In this document: positions 53,179-62,208 of the stretch, piece by piece
How the letters are laid out: each line of letters begins with the position of its first letter
Numbering within the stretch: position 1 is the first letter of the stretch
DNA from: an uncultured Dialister sp.
GTDB lineage: Bacteria; Bacillota; Negativicutes; Veillonellales; Dialisteraceae
Direction of reading: 5' to 3'
NCBI GenBank assembly: GCA_900545365.1
Contig: UQYL01000001.1
Coordinates: forward strand, 62,001-126,000
DNA: 64,000 nt
Program-made: the position numbers and the translations under genes
The notes under the pieces: generated by a model
What the model saw: only the letters and a program-made list of their open reading frames with translations
What the model was told of the DNA's origin: nothing
The model's database searches: none

Positions 53179-53212
53179 AAAAAGCAGACGCCTTATGTGG
53201 AATCTGCTTTTT
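53179..53212 (-). terminator. Intrinsic terminator after gltX
   Basis: AAAAAGCAGA/TCTGCTTTTT 10-bp stem (53179-53188, 53203-53212) with T run; sits just upstream of the transporter promoter. Confidence 0.85.
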
Positions 53213-53217
53213 ATTCT

Positions 53218-54687
53218 TTATGCTTCACAGAACGCCAGGGCTTTTTTCAGGAGCGTCAGCGTTTTCTCTCGACCGAACAGAACGATCATTTCATACATGC
53301 CAGGCCCTTTGGTAACGCCGGTCAGCGCAATACGCGCAGGTTCAAAAGCGGCTCTCCCCTTAATTCCGGTCTCTTTCATGACCGCTTTAAAGCATGCCGT
53401 GACCGATTCTTCCGTGAAATCTTCCAGTGCTTCCAGCGCCTGAATGAATGTCTTCAAAATCACCGCGCTTGTTTTCTGCTTCATGATTTCAATGACTTCC
53501 GGATCTTCAAACGGAGGAACGTCTTCAAAGAACATTTTTACCTGTTCGGGAGCCTGCGCGCCGTAGGAAATGCGGTCGCGGACATACTGCAGTACTCTCT
53601 TTAGCCATTCCTGGCAGTCTGCGCTGATCGGCTCTGTCACATATCCCTTCTTTTCAAGGAAAGGAAGAACAAAGTCCAGCAGCTCGTCCTCAGAGAGCTG
53701 TTTCATGTACTGGAAATTGATCCAATTCAGCTTTTCCATATCAAACACGGCGTCATTGGAAGATACCCGATCCATGGAGAAGGCCCGGATCAGTTCTTCC
53801 CTAGAGAAGATTTCCTGTTCCCCTTTCGGCGCCCAACCGAGCAGAGCCAGGTAATTGACCACTGCGTCCGGAAGATATCCCATATCTTTGTAAGCGGTAA
53901 CAGATGTCGCGCCATGGCGCTTGCTCATCTTTTTATGATCCGCGCCGAGAATCAGAGAAATATGCCCAAATTCAGGAACATCATAGCCAAGCGCATGATA
54001 AATGGCGATCTGGCGCGGCGTATTGGACAGATGTTCTTCCGCGCGGATGACGTGGGTAATTCCCATGAGCGCGTCATCTACGACGACAGCAAAGTTATAA
54101 ACAGGGATCCCATCCGATTTCATAATAATAAAATCGCCAACGCCGGAGGACTGAAATTCCACATGACCGCGCACCATGTCGTCAAATGCGATGATATCGC
54201 CTTCCGGTACATGAAGACGGACGACCGGTTTTCTGCCTTCCTCTTCATACTGTGCAATCTGCTCTGGAGACAGATGCCGGCAGTGCCCGCCGTACACCGG
54301 TGTTTTTCCTTCTTTCAGCTGAGCCTGACGTTCCGCCTCCAGCTCTTCCTGCGTGCAGTAACAGTAATACGCCTTCCCTTCATCAAGCAGGCGCTGAACT
54401 TCTTTTTTATAAATATCGAGACGCTCCGTCTGGCGGTATGGCCCGTTCTCTCCGCCCACGTCAATGCCTTCGTCCCAGTCGAGCCCAAGCCATCGCATGG
54501 ATTCTTTGATATTTTCTTCTGATTCGCGAGAAGAACGGCTCAGATCCGTATCTTCGATACGCACCAGAAAAGAACCGCCTGTATGCCGCGCCAGCAGCCA
54601 GTTAAACAGCGCGGATCTCGCGCCGCCGATATGGAACGGGCCGGTCGGGCTCGGGGCAAAACGAACTTTCATTTTTTTATCCATCAT
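53218..54687 (-). CDS. gltX: Glutamyl-tRNA synthetase
   Basis: 489 residues, full length. HIGG (19-22) in PTGPFHIGGARS, KMSKRHGAT near 255, and the helical anticodon-binding C-terminus (about 320-489). ATG 54687 overlaps the ispDF stop by 4 bases, GGAGGG six bases upstream. A second, truncated paralogue is gluQ at 1203. Last gene of the PIN/TRAM-ispDF-gltX unit. Confidence 0.96.
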   Translation of the reverse strand: MMDKKMKVRFAPSPTGPFHIGGARSALFNWLLARHTGGSFLVRIEDTDLSRSSRESEENIKESMRWLGLDWDEGIDVGGENGPYRQTERLDIYKKEVQRLLDEGKAYYCYCTQEELEAERQAQLKEGKTPVYGGHCRHLSPEQIAQYEEEGRKPVVRLHVPEGDIIAFDDMVRGHVEFQSSGVGDFIIMKSDGIPVYNFAVVVDDALMGITHVIRAEEHLSNTPRQIAIYHALGYDVPEFGHISLILGADHKKMSKRHGATSVTAYKDMGYLPDAVVNYLALLGWAPKGEQEIFSREELIRAFSMDRVSSNDAVFDMEKLNWINFQYMKQLSEDELLDFVLPFLEKKGYVTEPISADCQEWLKRVLQYVRDRISYGAQAPEQVKMFFEDVPPFEDPEVIEIMKQKTSAVILKTFIQALEALEDFTEESVTACFKAVMKETGIKGRAAFEPARIALTGVTKGPGMYEMIVLFGREKTLTLLKKALAFCEA

Positions 54688-55853
54688 ATATTCCCTCCAT
54701 ACACAAGTGCCGTCGCCAGCGCGGCAATTCCTTCTTTTCGTCCGTCAGCGCCCAGTTTTTCATTTGTTGTCGCTTTTATGCTAATCTGTCCGGAAGAAAT
54801 CTCCAGCGCTTCGGCCATACATTTCTTCATGTCTGATATATATGGGCCAATTCTCGGAGATTCCGCAAGGATCGTGCTGTCAATATTGCCTATGCGGTAT
54901 CCCCGATCAAAAAGGATTCTTTTTACTTCTTTCAGCAAAATCAGGCTGGAGATATTCCGATACCGATCATCGGTATCCGGGAAAAAATGCCCAATATCGG
55001 GACATCCTGCGGCGCCCAGCAGGGCATCCATGACCGCATGGATCAGTACGTCCGCATCGGAATGTCCCAAAAGTCCGCCGTTTTCTGCAATGCGCACCCC
55101 TCCAAGAACCAGGGGCCGGCTCTCGTTGAAACGATGGATGTCATATCCCTGACCAATCCTGACTGCCGGAGGTGCATTCTTCTCCTGTCGTTCTAATTTT
55201 TCCCTGTCCTCAGGAAATGTCACTTTAAAGAAGGACTCCTTTCCTTCGATGCACTGCACAGGAACGCCGCAGGCCTCACAGACGGACATGTCGTCCGTAA
55301 CAAAAATTCCTTCTTCCTGTACTTTTTTCATGCATTCACGAAACAGCCCGGTTCTTACCGCCTGCGGCGTCTGGGCCCGCAGCAGAGAAGACCGCGCAGG
55401 CGTATACCGCACCCGCTTTTGTTCGTCAACCAATTTTACCGTATCTATCTCCGGTACACAATACAAAGCCGCGGGAATTTCTTTTCCGATCATCTGTATC
55501 AGCCGATCTACCGCCTCTCCTCCGACCCCCGGTCTGGCACCGTCATGGATCAGAAGGACATCCGATTCCGCAGAGACCGCCGCGAGTCCGCGCGCCACCG
55601 ATTCCATCCGGGTCGGGCCGCCGGCCACGCACCGCACTGGAACAGGGCAGGCGATTTCATTGACAATCTTTTCAAATTCTCCGCGCTCCGCCGGATCAAT
55701 GACCAGAATGATCTCATCAAGAAAAGCACTCTGCATCACGTGACGCAGAGTATGCCAAATGAGCGGATGACCGCCAATCATTTCCAGCATCTTATTTTTT
55801 CTGCCGCCGAACCGCTCGCCTTTCCCGGCAGCAACAATAATCATGCTGTTCAT
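54684..55853 (-). CDS. ispDF: Bifunctional IspD-IspF isoprenoid enzyme
   Basis: 389 residues joining two MEP-pathway enzymes. Residues 1-225 form IspD (CDP-ME synthase) with VAAGKGERFGG and HDGARP; residues about 232-389 form IspF (MECDP synthase) with GQGYDIHRF, LGHSDADVLIHAVMDALLGA, DIGHFFPDTDD. The intermediate IspE is not fused. Fusion is known in Alphaproteobacteria and Campylobacter and is less usual in Firmicutes. Start overlaps the previous stop; ATG 55844 is a possible alternative. Confidence 0.95.
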   Translation of the reverse strand: MNSMIIVAAGKGERFGGRKNKMLEMIGGHPLIWHTLRHVMQSAFLDEIILVIDPAERGEFEKIVNEIACPVPVRCVAGGPTRMESVARGLAAVSAESDVLLIHDGARPGVGGEAVDRLIQMIGKEIPAALYCVPEIDTVKLVDEQKRVRYTPARSSLLRAQTPQAVRTGLFRECMKKVQEEGIFVTDDMSVCEACGVPVQCIEGKESFFKVTFPEDREKLERQEKNAPPAVRIGQGYDIHRFNESRPLVLGGVRIAENGGLLGHSDADVLIHAVMDALLGAAGCPDIGHFFPDTDDRYRNISSLILLKEVKRILFDRGYRIGNIDSTILAESPRIGPYISDMKKCMAEALEISSGQISIKATTNEKLGADGRKEGIAALATALVYGGNI

Positions 55854-56962
55854 TCGTCCAATTCTTCCAGTTTCGCAAAGATCATACGGCCCACCGAATT
55901 CTGCAACACAGAAGTAATAATCACCGGCACTTCATGCCCGATTTCCCGGCTCCCGTTTTCAACGACAATCATTGTCCCGTCTTCCAGATAGGCGACGCCT
56001 TGATTTTCTTCCCTGCCCTGTTTGATCAGCTGGACAAAAAGTTGTTCTCCCGGAATCACCGCCGGTTTGACCGCGCCGACCAGATCATTCAGGTTCAGGA
56101 CAGAAATTCCCTGAAGTTCCGCAACTTTATTCAGATTATAATCATTTGTGATGATTTTCAGATTCTTTTCTCTTGCCAGCTTTACCAGCTTGGAATCCAC
56201 TTCGCTGACGTCTTCAAAATCATCTGTCACGATCTTGATGGCTTCCTTATTATTCTTCCGGAACTGATTCAGGATGTCCAGACCGCGGCGTCCGCGGTTT
56301 CTTTTCAACACATCGGAAGAATCCGCTATTTTCTGCAGTTCCTCCAGGACAAATACGGGAACAATGAGCGGACCTTCCAGAAAGCCGCTCTTGTACACGT
56401 CCACGATGCGTCCATCAATGATAATATTGGTATCCAGCAGTTTCCCGCCTTCGTTGTCTTTCAGTTTTTCCTTGCCCTTATTCCTGTTTCCCTCCGTATG
56501 GAAATGGAGCCATCCCGTAATCTCATTTCTTTTGTTGATGCACAGATGTATCCCCAGATATCCCAGAATGATGCTGAGCGCAACGGAAACATACGGTCCG
56601 ATATAAGGGACCCGGTCAAAGGCGATCCCCACCAGATTGGCAATAATCAGGCCAAGAAACAGCCCGGCCGTACCGAGGAGCAAATCTACTGTAGAAATGG
56701 AAGACAGCGACTTTTCCATCCAGGAAGTCAGAGAAAAAAGCCCTCGGATCAGATACGGAGACGCCAGATGCCCTACAAGTGCGCCGGCAATGCCGCCGAT
56801 CAGCATGACGCCAAGCGATATGAAAGTGATCCCCAGAATCGTCTCTCCCAAGAATGTATTCGGAAGGAAAGATGCGAGGATAGAATCCGACTGATTGAAA
56901 AGAACGATCCCAAGGACCGCAAACAGCAGGATAAAAATCGATCGTAATATTTTTTCCAGCAT
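55850..56962 (-). CDS. PIN/TRAM-domain membrane protein (YacL-like)
   Basis: 370 residues. Four TM helices (about 5-150), then a PIN domain (about 175-295) with DTNIIIDGRIVD, TDDFEDVSEVDSKLV and TNDYNLNKVA acidic residues, and a C-terminal TRAM domain (about 300-360). Same architecture as Bacillus YacL, which also precedes ispD. Predicted membrane-bound RNase; target unknown. Confidence 0.92.
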   Translation of the reverse strand: MLEKILRSIFILLFAVLGIVLFNQSDSILASFLPNTFLGETILGITFISLGVMLIGGIAGALVGHLASPYLIRGLFSLTSWMEKSLSSISTVDLLLGTAGLFLGLIIANLVGIAFDRVPYIGPYVSVALSIILGYLGIHLCINKRNEITGWLHFHTEGNRNKGKEKLKDNEGGKLLDTNIIIDGRIVDVYKSGFLEGPLIVPVFVLEELQKIADSSDVLKRNRGRRGLDILNQFRKNNKEAIKIVTDDFEDVSEVDSKLVKLAREKNLKIITNDYNLNKVAELQGISVLNLNDLVGAVKPAVIPGEQLFVQLIKQGREENQGVAYLEDGTMIVVENGSREIGHEVPVIITSVLQNSVGRMIFAKLEELDE

Positions 56963-57050
56963 AAATCTGCCCTCATTGCCTGTGAATTCCTGCGGCAGTT
57001 CTTTTTGCAGTATAAAAAATCAGCTAATATTCTTCTAAAATGTAAGATAT

Positions 57051-57079
57051 ATTTTATCACACAAAAAAGAATCCTGCAA
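57051..57079 (-). promoter_or_regulatory. Promoter of PIN/TRAM-ispDF-gltX
   Basis: TTGCAG (57079-57074), 17-bp spacer, TAAAAT (57056-57051) with an extended TG, on the - strand. Confidence 0.65.
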
Positions 57080-57108
57080 AAGCGGGAACAGCTGCCCTGA
57101 AGTTCCTC

Positions 57109-58500
57109 TTACCGTTTTTGCCTCAAAACAGCCAGCACTTCCGATACTTTCCTCACATAGTGGACCGCCAGATTTTCATCGCTGTGCGACCTCAGCAGCT
57201 CGTCGGCTTCTTTTTTATTGCCGGCAGGCAGAATGAATTCCGTGAAATTCATTTTCATCGCCTCTTTCAGCCGCAGCCCGATATGAGAAATGGGCAGCAC
57301 ATCTCCCGTCAGTCCGATCTCTCCCAAAGCCGTCAGCTGATGGGAAATGGGGCAATCCCATTTGACGGATACGACAGCCAGCGCGGCAGCCAGATCCGCC
57401 GCGGTCTCACGGACTTTAAAACCGCTGGCGACATTGATGTAAACATCATCCTGTGAAAACGGCACGCCCGCCCGCTTTTCCAGAACCGCCAGCAGCACGG
57501 TCATGCGATTATAATCATATCCCACCGCGATCCGCCTCGGCACGGCAAGGACGGAATGCACAGACAGCGCCTGAATCTCAATCAGAATCGAACGGTGTCC
57601 CTCCATGCATGCCGCCGCAATACTTCCCGCCGTTTCCTCTCCCCGTTCTTTCAAAAGGTAGGAAGACGGGTCGGCGATCCCGCGCAGCCCCTGTTCTTCC
57701 ATCACAAAAAGGCCAGATTCTGCGGTGGAGCCAAAACGATTTTTGACGGTCCGAAGGATGCGGAACTGATAACTTCTGTCTCCCTCAAGATACAGCACCG
57801 CGTCCACCATATGTTCCAGAAGACGCGGCCCCGCCAGATTTCCTTCTTTTGTCACATGACCGATGATAAGCACAGCTATATTATTTTCTTTTGCAAACCG
57901 CACGAGAAGGGCAGTACAATCGCGGATCTGCGCCGGGCTTCCCATGGGGGCGGCTCCGGATTCCAGATACATAGTCTGGATAGAATCAATGACCAGCACC
58001 GCGGGCTGTATTTTTTTCGCTTCCTCCAGGATTCTGTTCAAATCGGCCCCAGCCATGACAAAGCAGCGATCACCGTGGATACGGAGCCGGTCCGCTCTGA
58101 GTTTAATTTGAAGTTCCGACTCTTCGCCGCTGCAGTAAAGGACTTTTTCTTCCGCCTCGCAGACAGCCCGGCAGATTTGAAAGACCAGTGTGGATTTGCC
58201 GATTCCCGGTTCGCCGCCAATCAGAATGACAGAGCCTTCTACGAGGCCTCCGCCAAGAGGCCCGTCTACCTCCGGCATCTGAAGACACAACCGTCCCTGC
58301 GCCGCGTTATGAATTTCCGACAGGCGAACAGGCGTGTGCTCGCTTCCGGATGCAGCCGGCGCATATGTCCCCTGAGCCGGCGCAGTCTTTTCTTCCATGG
58401 TATTCCATTCGCCGCACATGGGACATCTCCCCAGCCAGCGCGGAGATTCTGCTCCGCAGTTGGCGCAGACGAATCTTGTTTTATTTTTGCTTCCAGGCAT
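57109..58500 (-). CDS. radA: DNA repair protein RadA
   Basis: 463 residues. N-terminal C4 zinc finger (CANC...CPMC, near 12-32), RecA-like ATPase with GGEPGIGKST (near 95-104), the RadA-specific KNRFG motif, and a C-terminal Lon-protease-like domain. Helicase that extends recombination intermediates. GGAGAC upstream. Two LexA-like boxes lie about 96 and 132 bases upstream of the start, suggesting SOS control. Confidence 0.96.
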   Translation of the reverse strand: MPGSKNKTRFVCANCGAESPRWLGRCPMCGEWNTMEEKTAPAQGTYAPAASGSEHTPVRLSEIHNAAQGRLCLQMPEVDGPLGGGLVEGSVILIGGEPGIGKSTLVFQICRAVCEAEEKVLYCSGEESELQIKLRADRLRIHGDRCFVMAGADLNRILEEAKKIQPAVLVIDSIQTMYLESGAAPMGSPAQIRDCTALLVRFAKENNIAVLIIGHVTKEGNLAGPRLLEHMVDAVLYLEGDRSYQFRILRTVKNRFGSTAESGLFVMEEQGLRGIADPSSYLLKERGEETAGSIAAACMEGHRSILIEIQALSVHSVLAVPRRIAVGYDYNRMTVLLAVLEKRAGVPFSQDDVYINVASGFKVRETAADLAAALAVVSVKWDCPISHQLTALGEIGLTGDVLPISHIGLRLKEAMKMNFTEFILPAGNKKEADELLRSHSDENLAVHYVRKVSEVLAVLRQKR

Positions 58501-58535
58501 ATTTGTCTCCGAAAAATTTTTACTTACTTATTTTT

Positions 58536-58541
58536 ATTATA
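58536..58541 (-). promoter_or_regulatory. -10 element of radA
   Basis: Perfect TATAAT on the - strand 36 bases before the radA start; -35 weak. Confidence 0.45.
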
Positions 58542-58595
58542 CAGAAATTCCATTAAAAAGTAAGAAGCGTCTCTCAAGAATCTGCTCTTTTACAC

Positions 58596-58609
58596 AGAAC
58601 GCCCGTTCG
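58596..58609. promoter_or_regulatory. LexA-like box upstream of radA (proximal)
   Basis: GAAC-GCCC-GTTC (58597-58608); on the - strand CGAACGGGCGTTCT, a match to CGAACRNRYGTTYG at all but the last base. Confidence 0.65.
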
Positions 58610-58631
58610 TTTCCTCGCATTTCCTGTCAAA

Positions 58632-58645
58632 GAAACGCATGTTCT
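58632..58645. promoter_or_regulatory. LexA-like box upstream of radA (distal)
   Basis: On the - strand GAAC-ATGC-GTTT within AGAACATGCGTTTC: one mismatch from GAACNNNNGTTC, 36 bp centre-to-centre from the proximal box. Confidence 0.5.
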
Positions 58646-58663
58646 ATAATAAGCAAATAAAAA

Positions 58664-58691
58664 AGGCGCATTTTTGTCGGGAAATGCGTCT
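58664..58691 (-). terminator. Intrinsic terminator after the zinc-ribbon gene
   Basis: 10-bp stem AGGCGCATTT/AAATGCGTCT (one G-U pair), 8-base loop, with TTTTTTATTT following on the - strand. Confidence 0.8.
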
Positions 58692-58731
58692 CATATTTTT
58701 CTCCGTCATCTGGCAGCAGCTGTCTGGGCTT

Positions 58732-59193
58732 TCATTTTTCTTTTCTCTTTTTCAGGTACCACGCTGTTCCGCAATCCTTTGAGCAAAAAACAGAGCGGCG
58801 GTCGCGGGAGTCGGTAATCACGATTTCCTTCCCGCAGTTTCTGCAGTGAAAGGAACGGGATTCCGGTATTCCCCGTTTCATTCGTTTGGAATGTTTCCAG
58901 TACAAATTCTCGCAGCGCTGCGAGCAGAATTTGGTGCGCAGATCATTTTCTTCCGTCACCCGGACTTCCACGCCGCAGTGTTTGCATTTAAAAGAACGAA
59001 GCGCCGGTTTATTTGGGTCAGAGATAATCACTCCCCCGCCAAATGTCCTTCCGCCATGGCGGTTCGCATACCTGCAGCAATCCGGCGTGCAGTATTTTTG
59101 ACTGGGATGCCTCGGATAAAATCGCGTCCCGCATACCGGACATATTTTCTGCACGGTTCGCCATACGGGAATATTTTTTTCTTTTTCCGCCAT
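58732..59193 (-). CDS. Triple zinc-ribbon protein of unknown function
   Basis: 153 residues with three CxxC...CxxxC units: CPVCG...YCTPDC (about 18-39), CKHCG...FCSQRC (about 70-94) and CRNCG...FCSKDC (about 116-140). Each has CxxCG, 16-21 residues, then (Y/F)C(S/T)xx(R/D)C, so the protein is a tandem repeat of one knuckle. The linkers are basic. No enzymatic motif. Monocistronic, with its own terminator. Such knuckles bind zinc and often nucleic acid or protein; no function can be assigned. Confidence 0.75.
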   Translation of the reverse strand: MAEKEKNIPVWRTVQKICPVCGTRFYPRHPSQKYCTPDCCRYANRHGGRTFGGGVIISDPNKPALRSFKCKHCGVEVRVTEENDLRTKFCSQRCENLYWKHSKRMKRGIPESRSFHCRNCGKEIVITDSRDRRSVFCSKDCGTAWYLKKRKEK

Positions 59194-59238
59194 TCTTCAA
59201 TCCCCCTTTATCCAGGCCGCAAAAAATTCCATACTGTT

Positions 59239-59267
59239 ATTTTCTGCGTCTGATTCTTATTTGTCAA
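59239..59267 (-). promoter_or_regulatory. Possible promoter of the zinc-ribbon gene
   Basis: Perfect TTGACA (59267-59262), 17-bp spacer, poor -10 GAAAAT (59244-59239) on the - strand. Confidence 0.4.
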
Positions 59268-59298
59268 TTCAAATATCTGTACTGCCAGTCATAAAAAT

Positions 59299-59329
59299 AG
59301 CCGTTTCCCGCATTGGACGGGAATCGGCT
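59299..59329 (-). terminator. Intrinsic terminator after dapA
   Basis: AGCCG-a-TTCCCG with CGGGAA-a-CGGCT, 7-base loop, ATTTTTATG tail on the - strand. Confidence 0.82.
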
Positions 59330-59336
59330 TTCACTG

Positions 59337-60236
59337 TTACATCAGGCCATAATCTTTCAGCATCTGGACGATATGCGCTTTTTCACTTTCATTTGCCTCC
59401 ACCATAGGCAGCCTGAACTTTCCTCCGGGCAGGCCCAGCAGATTCACCGCTGTTTTCACCGGAATCGGGCTGGTGATGAAGAACAGCCCTTTATTGATCG
59501 GATAAGTCTTCATATGAAGCGCAAAGGCTTTCTTCACGTCGCCTTTTTCATAAGCATCGATCATGGCAAGCATGTCTTCCCCGATGATGTGGCTGGAGAC
59601 ACTGATGACACCGGTCCCGCCGGCCGCAATAATCGGGAAGGTAAACGAATCGTCGCCGCTGTAAATCATAAAGTCTTCCGGGAGCAGCATGCGTTCCTGC
59701 GTGACCTGATCCCAGTTTCCCGCGGCATCTTTAATTCCCACGATATTCGGGCAGACATCCACGAGCCGACGGATGGTCGCCGGCTGAATGCTCGCATTCG
59801 TTCTTCCCGGTACATTATAGAGAATGACCGGAATATGAATGGAATCGGCAATGGCTTTGAAATGCTGATACATTCCTTCCTGCGTCGGTTTGACATAGAA
59901 TGGAACGATTGCCAGAACGCCGTCCGCGCCGAGCGCTTCTACTTTCTGAGCGAACGCAATGGACGCCGCGGTATCAATGCCGCCTGCGTTTCCGATAACC
60001 GGCACCTTTTTGCCTTCCGCTTTCTGCCCGACAGCCCGGATAACACAGTCGTACAGTTTCAGCTTTTCTTCTTCCGACATGACGGCGCCTTCGCCAGTCG
60101 TGCCGCCGACAAGGATTCCTTCCGAACCGTGATTGATCAAATGTTTTGCAAGTTTTGCCGCGCCCTCATAGTCCACAGAACCATCGTCTGCAAAAGGCGT
60201 GATCATCGCCGTAATAACGCGTCCGAATGTTTTCAT
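59337..60236 (-). CDS. dapA: 4-hydroxy-tetrahydrodipicolinate synthase
   Basis: 299-residue TIM barrel. GGTTGEGAV near 43, LYNVPGRT near 134 and the Schiff-base lysine in VGIKDAAGN near 164. Condenses aspartate semialdehyde with pyruvate. ATG 60236 is preferred over 60245, because GAGGAG abuts the first ATG but is nine bases from the second. Third gene of dapB-asd-dapA. Confidence 0.95.
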   Translation of the reverse strand: MKTFGRVITAMITPFADDGSVDYEGAAKLAKHLINHGSEGILVGGTTGEGAVMSEEEKLKLYDCVIRAVGQKAEGKKVPVIGNAGGIDTAASIAFAQKVEALGADGVLAIVPFYVKPTQEGMYQHFKAIADSIHIPVILYNVPGRTNASIQPATIRRLVDVCPNIVGIKDAAGNWDQVTQERMLLPEDFMIYSGDDSFTFPIIAAGGTGVISVSSHIIGEDMLAMIDAYEKGDVKKAFALHMKTYPINKGLFFITSPIPVKTAVNLLGLPGGKFRLPMVEANESEKAHIVQMLKDYGLM

Positions 60237-60267
60237 TGCTTCCATCTCCTCTATGTGTAGACAAAAA

Positions 60268-61302
60268 TTAAATCAAATCATTGGCAATCATGTATTCAGC
60301 GATCTGCAGCGCATTAAGCGCTGCCCCCTTGCGGATCTGATCGCCGCACGCCCAGAGATTCAGGCCGTTGGGAGCAACCAGGTCTTTTCTGATGCGGCCC
60401 ACAAGGACATCTGTTTTGTCGGATGTATCCAGCGGCATCGGATATTCCTGTTCCTTCGGATTGTCTTTCAGCGCCGTGCCGGGGAACCGGCTGATCGCCT
60501 CTTTCACTTGCTCTACGGAAAGAGCGTCTCTGGTCTCAATATAGATCGATTCCGCATGACTCCGCACCACCGGCACGCGGACGGCAGTCGGCGTAATGCC
60601 GATGGAATCATCATGGAAAATTTTATGCGTCTCATTGACCATTTTCATTTCTTCTTTAGTATAGTCGCTGTCCAGGAACACGTCGATCTGCGGAATCACA
60701 TTGTAGGCAATGGGATAGTGCTTCGCCAGACTGGCACTCGGCAGAATACGCGGAACATAGGTCTCGCCTCTGGCTTTCGCCGCTGTTTCTCCGTAAAGTT
60801 CGTCGATTCCTTCTTTCCCGGCGCCGGAGACAGCCTGATAAGTACTCACAACGATCCGACGGATCGGAGAAAGGTTATGAATCGGCTTCAGCGCCATCAG
60901 CATAATGATCGTAGAACAGTTCGGATTGGCAATGATTCCATGATGCTGACGGATATCTTCCGGATTGATCTCCGGAATAACCAGCGGCACGTCCGGATCC
61001 ATGCGGAATGTGCTGGAATTGTCGATGACGACCGCGCCCCGCTTGACCGCTTCCGGCGCCAGCGTCTTGCTGATTGTTCCGCCGGCGAAGAGCGCAATAT
61101 CAATATTTTCAAAGGATTCCGGCTTCGCTTCTTCTACCGTATACTCCTTTCCGCAGACCGTGATCTTCTTTCCCGCGGAACGGGCGGAGGCGAGCAGCTT
61201 CAGCTCAGAAAAAGGAAACTGTCTTTCCTCGATCAATTTAATAAATTCCTGTCCCACAGCCCCTGTGGCGCCAAGGATTGCGACTCTGGGCATTCTGCTC
61301 AT
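60268..61302 (-). CDS. asd: Aspartate-semialdehyde dehydrogenase
   Basis: About 344 residues. GATGAVGQEF near 10-19, catalytic cysteine in NPNCSTI near 128-134, and the RVPVVRSHAES segment with the active-site Arg/His near 236. Makes aspartate semialdehyde for DAP, threonine and methionine branches. Three ATGs near the start (61308, 61302, 61293); 61302 has AAGGAG at nine bases. Follows dapB by 16 bases. Confidence 0.95.
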   Translation of the reverse strand: MSRMPRVAILGATGAVGQEFIKLIEERQFPFSELKLLASARSAGKKITVCGKEYTVEEAKPESFENIDIALFAGGTISKTLAPEAVKRGAVVIDNSSTFRMDPDVPLVIPEINPEDIRQHHGIIANPNCSTIIMLMALKPIHNLSPIRRIVVSTYQAVSGAGKEGIDELYGETAAKARGETYVPRILPSASLAKHYPIAYNVIPQIDVFLDSDYTKEEMKMVNETHKIFHDDSIGITPTAVRVPVVRSHAESIYIETRDALSVEQVKEAISRFPGTALKDNPKEQEYPMPLDTSDKTDVLVGRIRKDLVAPNGLNLWACGDQIRKGAALNALQIAEYMIANDLI

Positions 61303-61318
61303 ATGCATTCACTCCTTC

Positions 61319-62110
61319 TCAGTCCAAATAGTTTTCAAGTCCGTAAGTAATACCGGGTACAGATGCAACTTTCCGGCAGGCCAGCATAACACCGGGCATA
61401 AAGGATTTTCTGTCCATGGAATCATGCCGAACCGTCAGAATCTCACCGGTCCCGCCGAAAAGGACTTCCTGATGCGCCACATATCCAGGCAGGCGCACAC
61501 TGTGAATTGTGATTCCCTCATACTTAGCGCCGCGCGCACCGGGGATGCTTTCCCGCGTCTTATCTTCTTCCGGCTCCGTCTGCCGCGCCGCTGCCATCTT
61601 CTCGGCGGTCAGCTTTGCCGTTCCGGAAGGCGCATCGTATTTTTTGTTATGATGAAGCTCGATAATTTCCGCATTGGGAAAATATTTGGAAATCTTCTCG
61701 CAGATCTCCATCATCAGGACAGCGCCGAGCGAAAAATTCGGTGCGATCAGCCCATTGGCCCCGCTCTTTTCAGCAATCGAAGCCAGTTCTTCCCGCTGTT
61801 CCGCAGTCAGCCCGGTCGTACCGATGACGATATGAATGCCCTGGGTGAGCACTTTTTTCGCGTTTTCAAAAATCACAGCAGGGCTGGTGAAATCCACGAC
61901 CACATCAGGCTTCTCTTTGGCAAGCGCCGTCTCCAGCTCCTTCTCTATGATCACTCCGTTTTCCCGGAGCCCTGCAGCGAGTCCCGCGTCTTCCCCGCTA
62001 TGCGACGGATCAACCGCGGCGGAAAGCACCAGATCTTTTTCGGCTGCCAGCGCCCGTACTACTTCGCTTCCCATACGGCCTGCCGCGCCATTAACCAGAA
62101 CACGAATCAT
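61319..62110 (-). CDS. dapB: 4-hydroxy-tetrahydrodipicolinate reductase
   Basis: 263 residues. NAD(P)-binding VNGAAGRMGSEV (7-18), GTTG, catalytic ELHHNKKYDAPSGTA near 156-170. Reduces the DapA product. First gene of the dapB-asd-dapA unit. No lysine riboswitch is recognisable in the 139-base gap upstream, so control is by another means. Confidence 0.96.
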   Translation of the reverse strand: MIRVLVNGAAGRMGSEVVRALAAEKDLVLSAAVDPSHSGEDAGLAAGLRENGVIIEKELETALAKEKPDVVVDFTSPAVIFENAKKVLTQGIHIVIGTTGLTAEQREELASIAEKSGANGLIAPNFSLGAVLMMEICEKISKYFPNAEIIELHHNKKYDAPSGTAKLTAEKMAAARQTEPEEDKTRESIPGARGAKYEGITIHSVRLPGYVAHQEVLFGGTGEILTVRHDSMDRKSFMPGVMLACRKVASVPGITYGLENYLD

Positions 62111-62143
62111 AAAAATGTCTCCCTTCCCGTCATGCCCATGTCA

Positions 62144-62171
62144 TTGAATTTTTCTCATTCCAAATTCAATT
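62144..62171. repeat. 9-bp inverted repeat upstream of dapB
   Basis: ATTGAATTT (62144-62152) and AAATTCAAT (62163-62171), 10-base centre, 34 bases before the dapB ATG. Possible operator or mRNA hairpin; AT-rich. Confidence 0.4.
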
Positions 62172-62208
62172 TTGCTCATGATTGATTTTTGATTTTAAAC
62201 TTACTATA

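Noticed and set aside
58645..58691. Short SOS-controlled + strand RNA between the TATAAT at 58645 and the hairpin at 58664-58691
   Set aside because: The -10 has no -35, the product would be about 40 bases, and the hairpin is explained as the terminator of the zinc-ribbon gene on the other strand.
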